DNA of 64,000 nt from Calocera cornea HHB12733 (lineage: Eukaryota > Basidiomycota > Dacrymycetes > Dacrymycetales > Dacrymycetaceae). The stretch covers positions 62,001 through 126,000 of the forward strand of contig KV423945.1 of the NCBI GenBank assembly GCA_001632435.1. Reading direction: 5' to 3'. Shown piece by piece: positions 1 to 12,000 of this stretch. The notes under the pieces are model-generated. The model searched no databases. It was not told the DNA's origin and saw only the letters and a list, made by a program, of their open reading frames with translations. Position 1 is the first letter of the stretch, and each line of letters opens with the position of its first letter. The translations under genes were made by a program, and so were the position numbers.

Positions 1-393
1 AGCCATTGTCGTTTGTCATGATCATCCCCCTGCCAGTGGTTTGCGAGATGCTCGCGTGCAGCGGGCAGCGGGGGGAGCATCACGAGACGCGCCGCCGGAG
101 CGCGTCGGGCCTGGGCCAGCTTCGGCAAGTGCGGCAGCGCGCGCGAGGAAGCGGGCGCGGTGGGGCTTCTGAATACAGCGGCATCAGCCGCGGGTGCAGA
201 GGCACGTGCGGCGCGGGGAGCGGAGGCGAACTGCACGCGAGCTGGGGTCGCTGGGCCAAGCTCCCGGTGCGCACGACTGCGAAGAAGCATGAGCACTGGC
301 ACCATCCCATCGGTGAGCCTGGGAAGAAGCACCCGCGGCGATGCAAGCGCGCAAGGTTCGATCGCCGAGGGAGGGGAGGGGGGGCGCTCGGAC

Positions 394-431
394 GGGGACT
401 GGGACTGGGACTGGGACTGGGACTCGGACTC
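394..431. repeat. GGGACT hexanucleotide array
   Basis: About five tandem copies of GGGACT (or GGACTG), followed by the variant GGACTC. In one frame it encodes a meaningless Asp-Trp alternation, which is a reason not to call the overlapping open frame a gene. Confidence 0.85.
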
Positions 432-516
432 GGAGTCTCTGCTCTGGTCTGGCTTGTTCCATCGACCAGCGACCATCGACCATCGACCCTGGGACGGGAC
501 ACCTCTGCTCACCCGT

Positions 517-545
517 CCTCGCCCTCGCCCTCGCCCTCGCCCTCT
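517..545. repeat. GCCCTC hexanucleotide array
   Basis: Four to five tandem copies of GCCCTC in a C-rich stretch. Confidence 0.85.
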
Positions 546-1266
546 GCCCCCATCGGGCATAGCGCACCCCGACCCCCGCGCACACAGCGGACAAGCAGCA
601 TATCATCCCACCCCATCGACAGGCACCCGCCTGGACTCAACAGATGTGCCCCGCCCAGCGCGCTGGTCGTCCATAGCCCTCTGGTCACCCCCAACCCACC
701 ACACACCACACACCCGTAATCAACGCCCCCCGAGCCTGCACACCGAGCGACACGACTACGGGCTGCGAGCGGGTGCGCACCCACACACCCGCTCAATCCC
801 TGGGGCAGCACAACCAACATCTACGCCCACTCGCTCGTCCTGCCTTGCGCTCCCACGCCCTATCTACCCGCACCACAGCCGTCCCCCATCCTGCTCTCCT
901 TCTCTCTCCCCATCCACCAAGTGGGTCGAGAAAAAGAAGCAGAGTGCACCATCCCCGGGGTTCTTGACTCACCCTTCGCCGCTGCTCCTGTCTCACCCCG
1001 CGCCGCCCGCTACCCTTGCGAGCCATCTTGCCAGCCTCCCCTCCCCTCTCCTACTATCGCACGTTGCCTTGTCTCTCCCTGCATCTTCCCCATTCATCAC
1101 CCCCGCTGGTGCCTCCCCGCCCGTGCTCAGACACCGCCGCCCCCGCCGGCCCCAACAAGAGACACGCCCAGCGGACCAATCGCGCCTGCATCGGCTCGGT
1201 TCACGCGCACAAGCACGCATATATCCAACCACGCCCCGAGACCGCACACACCGCCAATAGCATCAT

Positions 1267-1300
1267 CCTGTCCTGTCCTGTCCTGTCCTGTCCTGTCCTG
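1267..1300. repeat. CCTGT pentanucleotide array
   Basis: Nearly seven perfect tandem copies of CCTGT upstream of the transcription-factor gene. Likely a length-polymorphic microsatellite. Confidence 0.9.
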
Positions 1301-1900
1301 CCCCACTCGCCCCAAACCCACAGTGACGACACGCGAGCGAGCGACGAGGAAGACCTGACCCCATTAGACCCGGTCTCATCGCCCGTGGTCTCCCTCTGGT
1401 GCGTGTCTAGTCCCCGACGCCTCTCCCCTCTCAGCCCGTGCTAACCAATCCAACACAGAACCTCTCCCTCCCCACGGGTCCGCCCGGTCAAGCTCGACTC
1501 CCGCGCTGCGAATCCCTATCGCGGCCAGGGCCCCTCCCGCAGAACCATCGCTCGATCCGGCCAGGACTAATTGATCTGCGCCTGCGGCCCGTGCTATCTC
1601 TCCCCCGTGCCCCGTGCACCCTCCCCCCGGGCTCGCTTCCGACGCCCCCGTCGCCCCAGGAGCGTGGACTCGCTCGCGTGTGGTGTGGTGTCTAGAGCGG
1701 GTTGTTCCAGGCGAGTGACAGCTCCCACCCGCGGTGTGCTCCGTGTCGGCCCCTCGTCCCCCCGCGCGTCATATCCGTTTCTCCCCTCTCTGCCCGAGCA
1801 CCCCCACCGCCGTAATAATCCCTCCGTCTCCGTCTCCGCGGCACCTTCCCACCCTTCACCGTCCCCCTTTAAACCCTATCCTCCGCCCATCCCGCGCCCG

Positions 1901-2577
1901 ATGCAGACCCAAACACAACCGCAACCGCAACCGCAACCGCAGCCGCAGCCGCTCCCCGCCCACGCCCACGCCCACGCCCACAGCAGCCGCTCCTCCACGC
2001 CCGCAGGCGTGCAGCGCATCCGCTCCGTCACCCCCTCCGCGGCCGCCCTCCGCCCCTCCCCGCCCGCGTTCGGCATCTCCCACGTCAACGCCTCCGCCAT
2101 GCCCGCACAAGGGCTCCCGAGGGACGACACGCTCCGCGCCAACCTCATGGAGCTGTCCCGCCAGGCGGGCAACCTCCTCAGCCAGCTCTCCCCGACAAAG
2201 CACTCGGCCAGCGAGAAGGCGGCAATGGTCAACGGGCTCGGCCAGCAGCAGCACCAGCAGCAGCATCACAATCAACAGCAACAGCAGCACCAGCAGATGG
2301 CACAATACCCCTCCATGCCCACCGTCGTCGTCAACGCAGACGGCTCCCCGCACAAGCAGATGATGGCCTACCGCGGCGCAGTCGACCCGGAGCTCATGGG
2401 GGACTACTCCGAGCTCGGACTCGCCATCCCGGCCAACATCATGGGCCCCGGCTCGCGCGAGGGGTCGGGCTCGCCCCTCGGCAGGGAGAAGCGCGTGCCC
2501 CCGCCGCTCGACCTCGCCCGCGCGAACAAGTACGACACCTTCCGCAATCTGCGGTATGTCGCTGGGCCGCCGCCGCC

Positions 2578-2614
<37 letters not shown>

Positions 2615-4174
2615 GCGGCGCATATGCAACACACGCATCATCATCATGCGAACGACTCCCGCACGGACTTGAAGTACTACTCCTCCTCCTCGTCCCTGCC
2701 CAGCCCGGCAGATAGCGCATTCACGACCTCCCCGCCTATCACGCCCGCGTCCGCCCAGCTCGGCCAGATCTTCACAGGCTACCCGGGCTCCTCCCCGCTC
2801 GTCACCGCCCCGCCCATCACGGTCCCGCACCACCCAGGCCAGGACGTGAACCACGACCTGGCCTCGGCGCTCGCAGCCGCGCACATGTCCCACTCGCCCA
2901 TACACACGCACCACCCGAACCCGCACGCATTCTCCCTCGCCCAGTTCGACGACCAGGACTCGTCCGGCGCCTCCGCCCCGCCCTCCGCGCCCGTCCCGCC
3001 CCTCCACATCTTCCCCTCCCAGCCGCAGCAGCAGCACGACGGCGGCATCCCCTTCCCGACCTCGGCGACGAGCGGCAGGCACAGCCCGGCGAGCTACGAC
3101 TCGGGCTCCCCGTACATGCACCAGCCTGCACCGGGAAGCGAGAGCGAGGTGGACTACCTGGCGCTCATGTATCCCTCGCCGCCGCCCACAGCGGGCCAGT
3201 TCGGCCAGCCGATGCACCAGTTCGTCGAGCCGCACTGGACCGTCGGCATGGGCGACCCGTCTTCGGACGACGCGCCTGGGTTCCCGCCACCCCAGCCCGG
3301 GCTGGAACATTTCCTCGCCCAGCACGACCCGACCGGGTTCTACCAGAACAACGCGTTCGGGATCTCCCTCCCCGGTGGGCCGCCAAACTACCCGCCGCCG
3401 ATCCCGCAGGGCCATATGCCTGTCCCGCCCTCGCCGGGAAAGAGGAAGCTGCGGCGGCCGACGAGCGCCGTGAGCCTCGGAGCTGGAGACAGGAAGGCGT
3501 CTACGCGCGGGCTGAAGAAGATGCGCAGCCGCAAGTTCTCCAAGACTGGCGGCCTGGAGGGCGACGTGAAAGGCGGTGATCTCCCGCCTGTTCCGCCTCT
3601 GCCGCATGGCTTGCGCCCGCGCACCCGCGGGGTCAGCTATTCGCAGCCTGGGAGCGACATGGACGACATGGACATGGACATGTCCGACGAGGACGGGTCG
3701 AGCGAGAACGGCGACGATGCGTACGACGAGGACGACGCGGAGCGCGAGGCGCAGCAGGCGCTGCTCAACATTGATCTGAGCGACAAGTACACCGAGCTGG
3801 GCGGGGCGGGCGCAACGGGCCAGAGACGGTTCAAGTGTCTCATGTGCGGCAAGACGTTCCCGCGCAAGAGCGCCATCCTCTCCCACGTGCAGATGCACCT
3901 CGACATCCGTCCGTTCGCGTGCACCTGGCCCGGCTGCAAGATGAAGTTTGTCCGGAATCATGATCTCGGCCGGCACGTGCGGAGCCGGCACACGCGGCAG
4001 AAACCGTTCGTCTGCGAATGGTGCGTTGTCTCGCCGTTTCCGTTTGTGCCCACCCCGTGTCTCAGAGAGTCTAATTGTTTGTTCCGCAGTGGTCAGGGCT
4101 TCTCACGCGGCGACGCGCTCTCACGGCATCAGCAACGAAACATCTGCGTCGGAGGCATGAGCAATCGGTTATAG
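1901..4174 (+). CDS. Swi5/Ace2-like C2H2 zinc-finger transcription factor
   Basis: Predicted nuclear DNA-binding regulator of 734 aa (exons 1901-4020 and 4090-4174). Three C-terminal zinc fingers lie at about residues 644-668, 672-698 and 703-726. Finger 2 has the CTWPGC spacing and VRNHDLGRH helix. Finger 3, created by splicing, has the unusual C-x-C pair (FVCECGQGF) and ends in an H-x5-C pair followed by GG. That combination is known from the yeast Swi5/Ace2 family, which controls daughter-cell and septation genes. The rest is low complexity: Gln-Pro start, His-Ala repeat, two poly-Gln tracts, and an acidic DMDMD stretch before the fingers that could be an activation region. The ATG at 1901 was chosen because the upstream in-frame extension looks like UTR. 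The 69-nt intron is in frame and stop-free. Family assignment is good; orthology to Ace2 is inferred. Confidence 0.82.
2579..2614 (+). repeat. CAG/CAA microsatellite encoding poly-Gln
   Basis: An almost pure CAG run inside the transcription-factor coding sequence, encoding about 12 glutamines. A second, interrupted Gln/His tract lies at about 2245-2310. Copy number is likely to vary between strains. Confidence 0.9.
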
Positions 4175-4742
4175 GCTTGTGCGTACAGGACACAGACAGG
4201 ACACTTTGAGTGCGCTCGTTCGTTCCCCTCACACCCATCGTACCCCGATCTCTACCCACCGTCCCCTGTGCTTCTATCACTTCATACCTACCCAATGATT
4301 CCTTCTATTAGCCTTACTTTCACGCCTTATAGTTCCCCCTCCCCCCGTTACCTCTTATGCCTAATGCCCCGCGGACCGTCTGCTTGCTCGCTAGGGAGCA
4401 GAGCGCGGCCGCGGCTTATTAACCCACCCACCTATCTTATCCACTTCTACGTCCCCCGTTTGTTGTTTCTGTGGTGTTTGACTAGCCCGGCTACATTACG
4501 ATTCTCATGATCTATTCTTACTGTACTCCTGTTCGTACTATACGAATGCTCAATACACACATACATCGACCGTGGGCGCGGGGTCCCGTCCCTATTGCGC
4601 AACTACCTCCAGACACAACTAGGCATGGTATTTTTAAATGTATGTAACAGTACACTCTAATGCATATTCCTATCCATACATCTAATCCGATCCTCCACAA
4701 GCCGTCTTCCGCCTCACTTCCCAAGCAGTGGGTGGCGGCAAA
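4175..4742. other. Convergent 3' intergenic region (transcription factor / ADE4)
   Basis: The two flanking genes end toward each other here. The stretch is more T-rich than its surroundings, as expected for two 3' UTRs and poly(A) regions. I see no gene, repeat or RNA in it. Confidence 0.6.
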
Positions 4743-6507
4743 CTACCGCCTTTCATAGAACGAGTTGTGCAACCCGATCGTGTCGTCCGCGCCGTTCATC
4801 GGCCCGCTGCAGCCGGTCGGGTCCTCGTGGCTCTCCCCGTTCACCGCGCCACTGACGGTGCCGCCCAGCTTGAGCTTGGCATTATCGTTCCTGAGCTTCT
4901 CGAGCCCAGCGAGGTACTTGTCGTCCACGCCGCCGGTGACATACTCGCCCGTGAAGACGGAGCAGTCGAACTGGCCGATGCGCGGGTTGAGCGTCCGGCA
5001 CGCGCGGACGAGGTCCGGCAGCGTCTGGTAGATCACCAGGTCCACCCCGATCTCCGCCGCGATCGCCTCGTTCGACCGGGAGTGCGCGACGAGCTCCGTC
5101 CGCGAGGGCATGTCGATCCCGTAGACGTTCGAGTACCGGATTGGCGGCGCGCAGGAGGCGAAGACGATCTTGGCCGCGCCGACGTCCTTGGCCATCTGCA
5201 CAATCTCCTTCGACGTCGTCCCGCGGACGATCGAGTCTGCGCCCAGAACCGTCAGCAAGCGCCCGCACAAGGGTGGGTGGAGCGGGACGCACCATCGACG
5301 AGCAGGACGTTCTTGCCCGCAAACTCGAGCGCCATGGCATTCAGCTTCCTGCGCACGTTCTTCTTGCGCATCTGCTGCCCGGGCATGATGAACGTCCGGC
5401 CCACATACCGGTTCTTGACGAACCCCTCGCGGTAGGGCAGCTTGAGCCGCTGCGCGAGCTCGAGCGCCGCCACGCGGCTCGTGTCCGGCACGGGGATGAC
5501 AACGTCGACCTGGATGCCCTTGGCCTTGAGCTGCCGCTCGACCTCGTAGCTCAGCAGCTCGCCCATCGCCATCCGGCTCCGGTACACGCTGATCCCGTCC
5601 AGCACGCTGTCCGGCCGCGCAAAGTACACGTATTCGAAGATGTCCGGGGCGAACGCGGACCCGGGGAGAAGAACGCGGCGCGAGATCCGCTGCCGTGTGA
5701 TGATCACCGCTTCGCCGGGGGCGATGTCGCTCCATTCGGCGAACCCGGACGCGTCCGCCACGACGCTCTCGGAGGACATCAGGTAGTCCGTCCCTCCGCC
5801 TGCGGCGGGGCGGCTGGCGAGCCCCACGGGGCGGATACCGTTCGGGTCCCTAAACCCGATAATGCCGAAGCCAGCGAGCATGGCGACGCAGGCATAGGCG
5901 CCCTTGCAGGTGGCCATGAGGGCGCGGATGGCGGCGAAGATGTCCTCCTCGTTTATGCGGAACTTGCCCGTCTTCTGCAGGTTGTTCGCAAATATGTTGA
6001 GCAAAAGCTCGCTGTCGCTGTCCGTGTTGATGTGCCGGTGCGCGTCGTGGTCCATGAAGAGGCGGAGTTCGGACGTGTTGATCAGGTTGCCGTTCTGGCG
6101 GCGGGGGTGAGCACACGTTAGATGGGATGGAAAGCGCGCTTACATGGCCCATGACGATGCCGTACGGCGAGTTGACGTAGAAGGGCTGTGCCTCTGCATG
6201 CGCGGACGACCCAGCAGTCGGGTACCTCACTGCTCGAGGGTCAAAACGCGTCGCCCAGCGCTCGCACGGGGAGAAGCTCACCATGGCCGACGCCCATGCT
6301 TCCGAAGAGCTGTGAGATTTTGAGGGCGTCAAAGACGTCGCGGACCATTCCGTTTGCCTTGCACTGGTAGAACCTGCCCTTTGGCCCGCATGTGACGATG
6401 CCTGCCGCGTCCTGGCCGCGGTGCTGGAGGAGGGAGAGGCCCTCGTATATCTCTGGCGCGGCGTGGGCGTCGGGGTTGTGGAGGAGGATGCCGAGGATGC
6501 CGCACAT
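4743..6507 (-). CDS. ADE4: Amidophosphoribosyltransferase (glutamine PRPP amidotransferase)
   Basis: Catalyses the first committed step of de novo purine synthesis: PRPP + glutamine to 5-phosphoribosylamine, in the cytosol. Model of 535 aa in four exons: 6507-6282, 6229-6144, 6094-5293, 5236-4743 (introns 52, 49 and 56 nt). The start Met is followed directly by the nucleophile in MCGILG (class II glutaminase Cys exposed after Met removal), then [20 protein letters not shown] and the [14 protein letters not shown] block. The phosphoribosyltransferase half has [12 protein letters not shown] and the PRPP loop [13 protein letters not shown], the latter assembled across the last intron. Length fits the family (about 510 aa). 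Splicing restores every conserved block, so this model is firm. It is head to head with TRM1. Confidence 0.95.
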
Positions 6508-6787
6508 CTCCTGGGGGAGGGTCAGCGAGGGTGTCCCAGACGTGTGCACAAGGTATATGCACTCACTGGGGAGGGGAGGGAGGTGAGAGGGGGCCACGGG
6601 GGAGCGTGGTGAGCGTGGTGAGCGAGGTGGGATGAGCGACGCTTACATTTTCTACGGGCGAGGGAGACCCTACCCTTTCCCGTGATGAGCCTTACTGTCA
6701 TTGGCTGGTCCCTCATCCTTCTGCACAGCCACGACGAAAATGGGACGGTAACCCTGGCTGCGTGGGACTGGACTGGGAGAGGTCTGG
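6508..6787. promoter_or_regulatory. Shared divergent promoter of ADE4 and TRM1
   Basis: About 280 bp separate the two start codons, so both promoters must lie here. No clear TATA box is visible. The ADE4 frame is open upstream of its ATG to 6597 and a CCCCCAG sits just before the start, which leaves room for a 5'-UTR intron. Confidence 0.5.
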
Positions 6788-8789
6788 ATGCTTGCACGAC
6801 TCACTCGACACTGCACGCTTGGGATACCGGCACGCTACAATACCACCCACTACCACCGCATTGCACGCAGCATGACCACCGCAGACCCAGCCCCAGCCCC
6901 AGCCCCAGCCCCAGCCTCAGCCCCAGCCCCAGACCCAGCGCAACCGCCCCCGATCCACATCCCCCCCAACCACACCCTGCACCGCGAGTCCACAACGTCC
7001 ATCCTCCTCGCCCACACAGACGCATTCCTCAACCCCGCACAGCAGTTCAACCGCGACCTGTCCGTCGCCGTCATCAGGGGATGGAGCGAGCGGTTTGCGG
7101 ACGAGAAGAGGGTGAGGTGGGCCGGGAAGAGGAAGAGGAGGGAGGACGGGCTGGCGGCGCCGGGGAGGAAGAGGAGGAAGGTCGGTGCGGCGGACGCCCC
7201 TGAGCATGCTGAGCCCGCGGAAGAGCAGCCGCCTGCTCAGCAGGACGAGCCGATGGACACCTCTGCTGCTCCCACTGATCCCTCGTCTGCCCCTGCCCCT
7301 GCCCCTGCCCCTGCCTCGAAAGACGCCCCAGACACCTACCGCCCCCACCGCTTCACGCTGCTCGAGGCCTTCTCCGCCACCGGCCTGCGCTCCATCCGGT
7401 ACGCAAAGGAGATCCCGCTCGTCAAGTATGTGGTCGCGAACGACCTGAGCGCCGCGGCTGTGCAGAGTATTCGCAGGAACTTGGAGATTAATGGGCTGGT
7501 GCCGGCGCCAGCGCTCGAACAGGTGCCTGCGCCGGGAGGCAAGGTTGCGGGAGACGAGGAGGGGACTAGAGCTGCTGACGGGGAGGCGAAGGCGCCGCCA
7601 CCGGCACCGACAAATGGCACCACCCCAACGCCGGCCCTTCAACCCCTCGTCCGCGTCTCGCAAGGCGATGCCCGGCTCGCGCTGTACACGCACACGTCGC
7701 TCACAAACCGGTACGACGCTGTCGACCTGGACCCGTACGGCACGGCCGCGCCCTTCCTGGACGCGGCGGTGCAGGCCGTGGCGGACGGGGGCCTGCTGTG
7801 CGTGACGTGCACGGACATGGCCGTGCTGGCGAGCACGAACTACGCCGAGAAGTGCTTTGCGAACTACGGCGGCGTGCCCGTCAAGGCCGAGTACTGCCAC
7901 GAGGCCGCCCTCCGCCTCGTCCTGCACGCCATCTCCAGCTCGGCAGCCCGCTATGGCAGGACGATCACGCCCCTCCTGAGCCTCAGCATCGACTTCTACG
8001 TGCGGCTGTTCGTGCGCGTGCGCACCAGCCCCCTGGAAGTGAAGCACGCCGCAAGCCGCACGGGCACGGTGTACGTGTGCAGCGGCTGCCAGGCGGCCCA
8101 CCTCCAGCCGCTCGGCCGCGTCGTGCCCGACGCGAAGCAGGGCAGGGAGTTCAAGCTCGCCCAGGGCCCGCCGGGCGGCACGGCGGGGGAGTACTGCGCA
8201 GAGTGCGGCGGGCGGTTCCACGTCGCCGGGCCGATGTGGATCGGCGCGCTGCACGAGCGCGCATTCGTCCAGCGCGTGCTGGCGCACGTCACCGCCTCTG
8301 ACGAGACCGCGTACGGCACGCACGCGCGCATGCGCGGGATGCTCACGGTCGCCGCCGAGGAGCTCGACACGCCCTTCTTCTTCTCCCCCGCTGCGCTCGC
8401 CGGGCTCTTCCACTGCGTGTGCCCGAGCCTCCAGGAGGTCGTCTCGGCCCTGCTGAATGCGGGGCATGCGTGTACACGCAGCCACGCGCTCGCCGGGAGC
8501 GTCAAGACGACTGCGAGCAGGGAGGAGGTGCACGATATCTTCCGGTGCTGGATCAAGAGCCATCCGGTCAACATGAGCAAGGTCAAGGAGGGGTCGCCGA
8601 CTAAGCGGCTGCTCGAGAAGGAGCCGAAGTGGGTCGAGTATGTGTTGTTGCTCGGATCGAGGCTGACTGCCCGATAGGAAAGAGGCCGACTTTACGCCCC
8701 ATCCCGACTTTCACGCAAAGTTCTCGGGCATCAAGCTCATCCGCTACACGGCCGAGAAGTGGGCGCCGGGCACGCGCTCCAAGATGTGA
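6788..8789 (+). CDS. TRM1: tRNA (guanine(26)-N2)-dimethyltransferase
   Basis: SAM-dependent enzyme making m2,2G at position 26 of tRNAs in nucleus/cytosol and mitochondria. 653 aa from exons 6788-8637 and 8678-8789; the 40-nt intron is needed to reach the conserved C-terminal block (EADFTPHPDF, SGIKLIRYTAEKW). Visible motifs: SAM-binding region (LEAFSATGLRSIRYAKE), catalytic DPYG-type motif (VDLDPYGTAAPFLDAAV), and two CxxC pairs (CSGC, CAEC) of a zinc-binding insert. The first 28 residues are Arg-rich and lack acids, like a mitochondrial presequence, and a second in-frame ATG at 6872 would give a form without it. Yeast Trm1 is known to use two starts this way. Ala-Pro repeats and a Lys/Arg-rich stretch (KRKRRE, about residue 115) are extra to the core. 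Convergent with STE11. Confidence 0.95.
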
Positions 8790-9069
8790 GCGCGCGCTGG
8801 GTTCGTTCGTGGCAAGACGTGACGATTGCATGATTACACTAAGGGGCACAAAGCGATACGTGAGGTGGCGTAGACAAAGCGAGGGATGGGTGGAATGAGA
8901 TGGGGTGGATATCCTGATAGGAACTGCGAATGTGGGAGAGGAGGAAGCCCCGGCCTGCCAGGGATGACGTGAAGTGTAACTCTACAAGATTAGGGACGTG
9001 ATCCGCCGGACAGAGCAAGGGGGAAACCAAGAAGGGAGAGAGTACCTATCCAATGACGATGCCTAGAGA

Positions 9070-12000
9070 TCATTTCGGGCCCAGGACGAACGGGTGCTGG
9101 AGCAGCTCTTCCGCGGACGGGCGATTGCTCGGGTCCGGGTCGAGCGTCTTGTTCAAAAAGTCAAGCGCGTTCGCAGAGATGTCAGACGGGAACGTCGGCT
9201 TGACCTTGGTGCCGATCTTCCACATCGCCTGCATCTGGTCCAGCTCAGCCCACGGACGCTGGCCCGTGAGCATCTCCAGGACCAGGCAGCCAATGCTCCA
9301 GATGTCCGCCTTCCGCGTGTATGCGCCAGCTTTCTGCATAGCAACCTCCGGTGCCATCCAGAAGACCGAGCCTTGCAAAGACGGTCGATGCGAGCGAGCT
9401 CCGCCAAAGTCTGGGGGCCATGGTCAGATTCAACACTCAATACATGTACATAGCAACACTCACTGTCTTGGACCTTCTTTGAGATACCAAAGTCAGAGAT
9501 CTTGACACCACCCTTGTTATCAACCAGGATATTTGCACCCTTGATGTCACGATGAATGATATCACGCTCGTGGAGATAGTTGAGACCAGTTAAGATCTGG
9601 CCGACAAAGTTGCCGACAAGCGGTTCCTCGAACGCGCCATAACTCCTGAGCAAGGCAGCCACGGAGCCACCGGGGACGTATTCCAAGAAAATGTTGAGAT
9701 ACTTCTCGTCCGAAGATGAATCTGTGATAGTGTGAGAGACTGCTCATCAACGCGCAAATAACGCCTTACCAATGTACTGTACAATATTCTCATGTTGGAA
9801 GGTCTTGAGTAATTCAATCTCCCGCTCCAGTGCGCTCAGCATGGCCTTCTTGCGCTCTTCGTTGCTCGTCGTGCCCGTGGGCAACTCGACTTGCTTGACA
9901 GCCATGAGAGTACCGGTGCTCGCATCCATGCCAAGGTAGACCGAGCCAAAAGATCCAGCACCAATGAGGGCACCCTTGATCCACCGGATGTTCTTCTTCC
10001 CACCCTGAGAAGTTTGCGGCTTGCCAGGTTCTGCTTCGTCCGCGTCGGCTTCTTGCTCGAGAGTGTCCTCGTCATCTTCTTCTTCAAAGTCTTCTTCCTC
10101 TTCCTCATGCAGCTCTTCGGGAATTTCTTCCGCCTCCTCCTCATACGCCGGGCTGAGCCCAACGACAGGCTTCACCGACGGGACAACGACATACTGCCCA
10201 TCCTCGTCCTGAGCAGGGGTCTCCTCCACTGCTCCAGGTGTGCCGAGTGTAGCAGCAAGGTTGAGAGTCGAATGCCGCCTGCTCTCCACACGCTTCGTAA
10301 TCTCATCAACAGTGATAATGCTCGCAGTGTCGCTCTTGTCCCTCTTGGCACGCATTTCTTCAATTTGGTTGAAAATGCTGCTCATGCGGCGCTGAGACGC
10401 GGTGCGTTGCAGCTCTACACCATGCATGGGAGGAGAGTTCAGATTCAGCGTGCCACTGGGACTTGACGTCAAGTTCAGCATAGAAGCCAAGTCAGACACC
10501 ACGGGGACAGGAGGTAGCAGCTCATGCTCAGTGAGCTGAGTGCTCGCAGTATCGGGAGTCTCGGACGGAACATCGCTCTCCTCCGTGTCAGTGTCTTCGA
10601 TTGAGATGCGCGGAGACGATTCGAAGGATGGCCGCGGTGGCATAACCGACAGCCTCTGCGCACGAGGACCGGTGGGCGGAGGCAGAGGCGACGAATTGAG
10701 TGACGCTGCTGGACTGCCGCGAGGATACCTCATCCCAGAATCATTCGAACTGATGCTGAACCTGGAGCTTGAGAGACGTTGGTGGTTCTTCCGCATAATG
10801 CTATGCCTTGCGGCACGGCTCAGGTTCTTCTTCTCGATATCCGGGAAGTACTCCTTCAGGTTGTTCGTGATGAGCTCGCTAGGTGGACGGCGAGTGAAGA
10901 AGCTCGTGATCTTCGACTTTGGACTCGATAGGAACGAGGTATTCGATGGACTGCGAGGTACGGTATGCAAGTCCGGAACTCCTCCAAGTCCGGACATGAC
11001 GCTGACCGTGCTTGCCCGCTTGAGCTGCTTGCTGGTCTTGGGTGTACCAGCGAGGTAAGGTGGCACAAGGCTGAACTCGCCGTTCGCGTCGGCCATTCTT
11101 GGTCCAATGAGGTACGTTGGGCTCGTCGGACTTGTTTGCGCTCCCTGTACGGCATTCACAGATTCACCGAAGAAGTGTGCGAGCTTGGCAGCCTGAGCTG
11201 TGGCGTGGTGCGTGCTCGTAACCTGCTTCAGGTACAGACCGTGTTCGCGAGCGGGATGGTTCGGGCTATTACAAATAGCCAGCAGTTCAGATTCCGTCAA
11301 TGGTTTGTCCCCTGGTGCTATATTATGCATTAGTGTGGAGTCGAGCAAGTTTTGCGACAAATACTTACTGTCTGGCTTCGTCGGTGATTGCAGGTACAAG
11401 CCGTATCCGTCAACGCTGAGAGTTCCGTCCGCAGCGCCTTCCGCTTCCTTCTCGTCAATCCCACCCCTGCTAGCCTTATTGAACTTCTTGAGCACCTGTT
11501 CCAGCACCTCCACCCCACTGTCCCATTGCTCCACATTGAGCTTGCACGAATGCCCGTTCTCCGCATCCAGGAACTTGACAATGCGGCGACGCAGATCCTG
11601 CAACGAGGGCTGGTGCATAACATGGCCATGCGGTGCGGTTGAAGGAGTCTGCGGCCGTCCCGTGTTCGGAGACTTGGAATAGGTCGAATAGATAGAGCCG
11701 GGGGTCATGGCACTGGCTATCGAGGACGAGGGCGAGGACTCGGTGATTGGTGACAGGTCAGGCCGACTATTATTAGGGAAGTTCGGCAGCTGCAAGGTCG
11801 ACCCCACGGAAGAGCCGCTGACGGCGTATGGATGCCTTGTCGCCGGCGCGGCAGCCGAGCCAGAAGTCGCAGGTCGACTGGGAACAGTAGGACGTTGCAC
11901 GCCAGTTTGAATCGGATTGACCTTGAGCGAACCAGTCCTCTCATGCGCACGTCGTAGTGACGCCTGGCGCTGGGGCGGCTGTGGGGGCAAGGGCGAGTTG

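Larger units (their letters stand above)
1..1900. other. GC/CT-rich leader and upstream region of the Swi5/Ace2-like gene
   Basis: I see no gene I can support here. The stretch is low-complexity and C-rich, so it is open in several frames on both strands, but the reading frames encode only simple-sequence peptides (Asp-Trp repeats, Arg/Pro runs) with no recognisable domain. It holds three short tandem arrays (listed separately). The last several hundred bases are pyrimidine-rich, as is usual for basidiomycete promoters and 5' UTRs, and run without a clear break into the transcription-factor coding region. The factor's reading frame is open upstream to 1571, but that extension looks non-coding. 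Confidence 0.5.

Noticed and set aside
160..1260. 366-codon plus-strand frame at the left edge
   Set aside because: Made of simple-sequence arrays (Asp-Trp, Arg-Pro runs) with no domain and competing open frames on both strands.
1856..3991. Long open frame on the minus strand (711 codons) opposite the transcription factor
   Set aside because: It is the antisense of GC-rich coding sequence; the peptide is Arg/Val/Leu repeats with poly-Leu opposite the CAG run. The plus strand has real zinc fingers.
6917..8563. 548-codon minus-strand frame opposite TRM1
   Set aside because: Antisense shadow of GC-rich TRM1 codons, Arg/Ala/Gly-rich, no domain.
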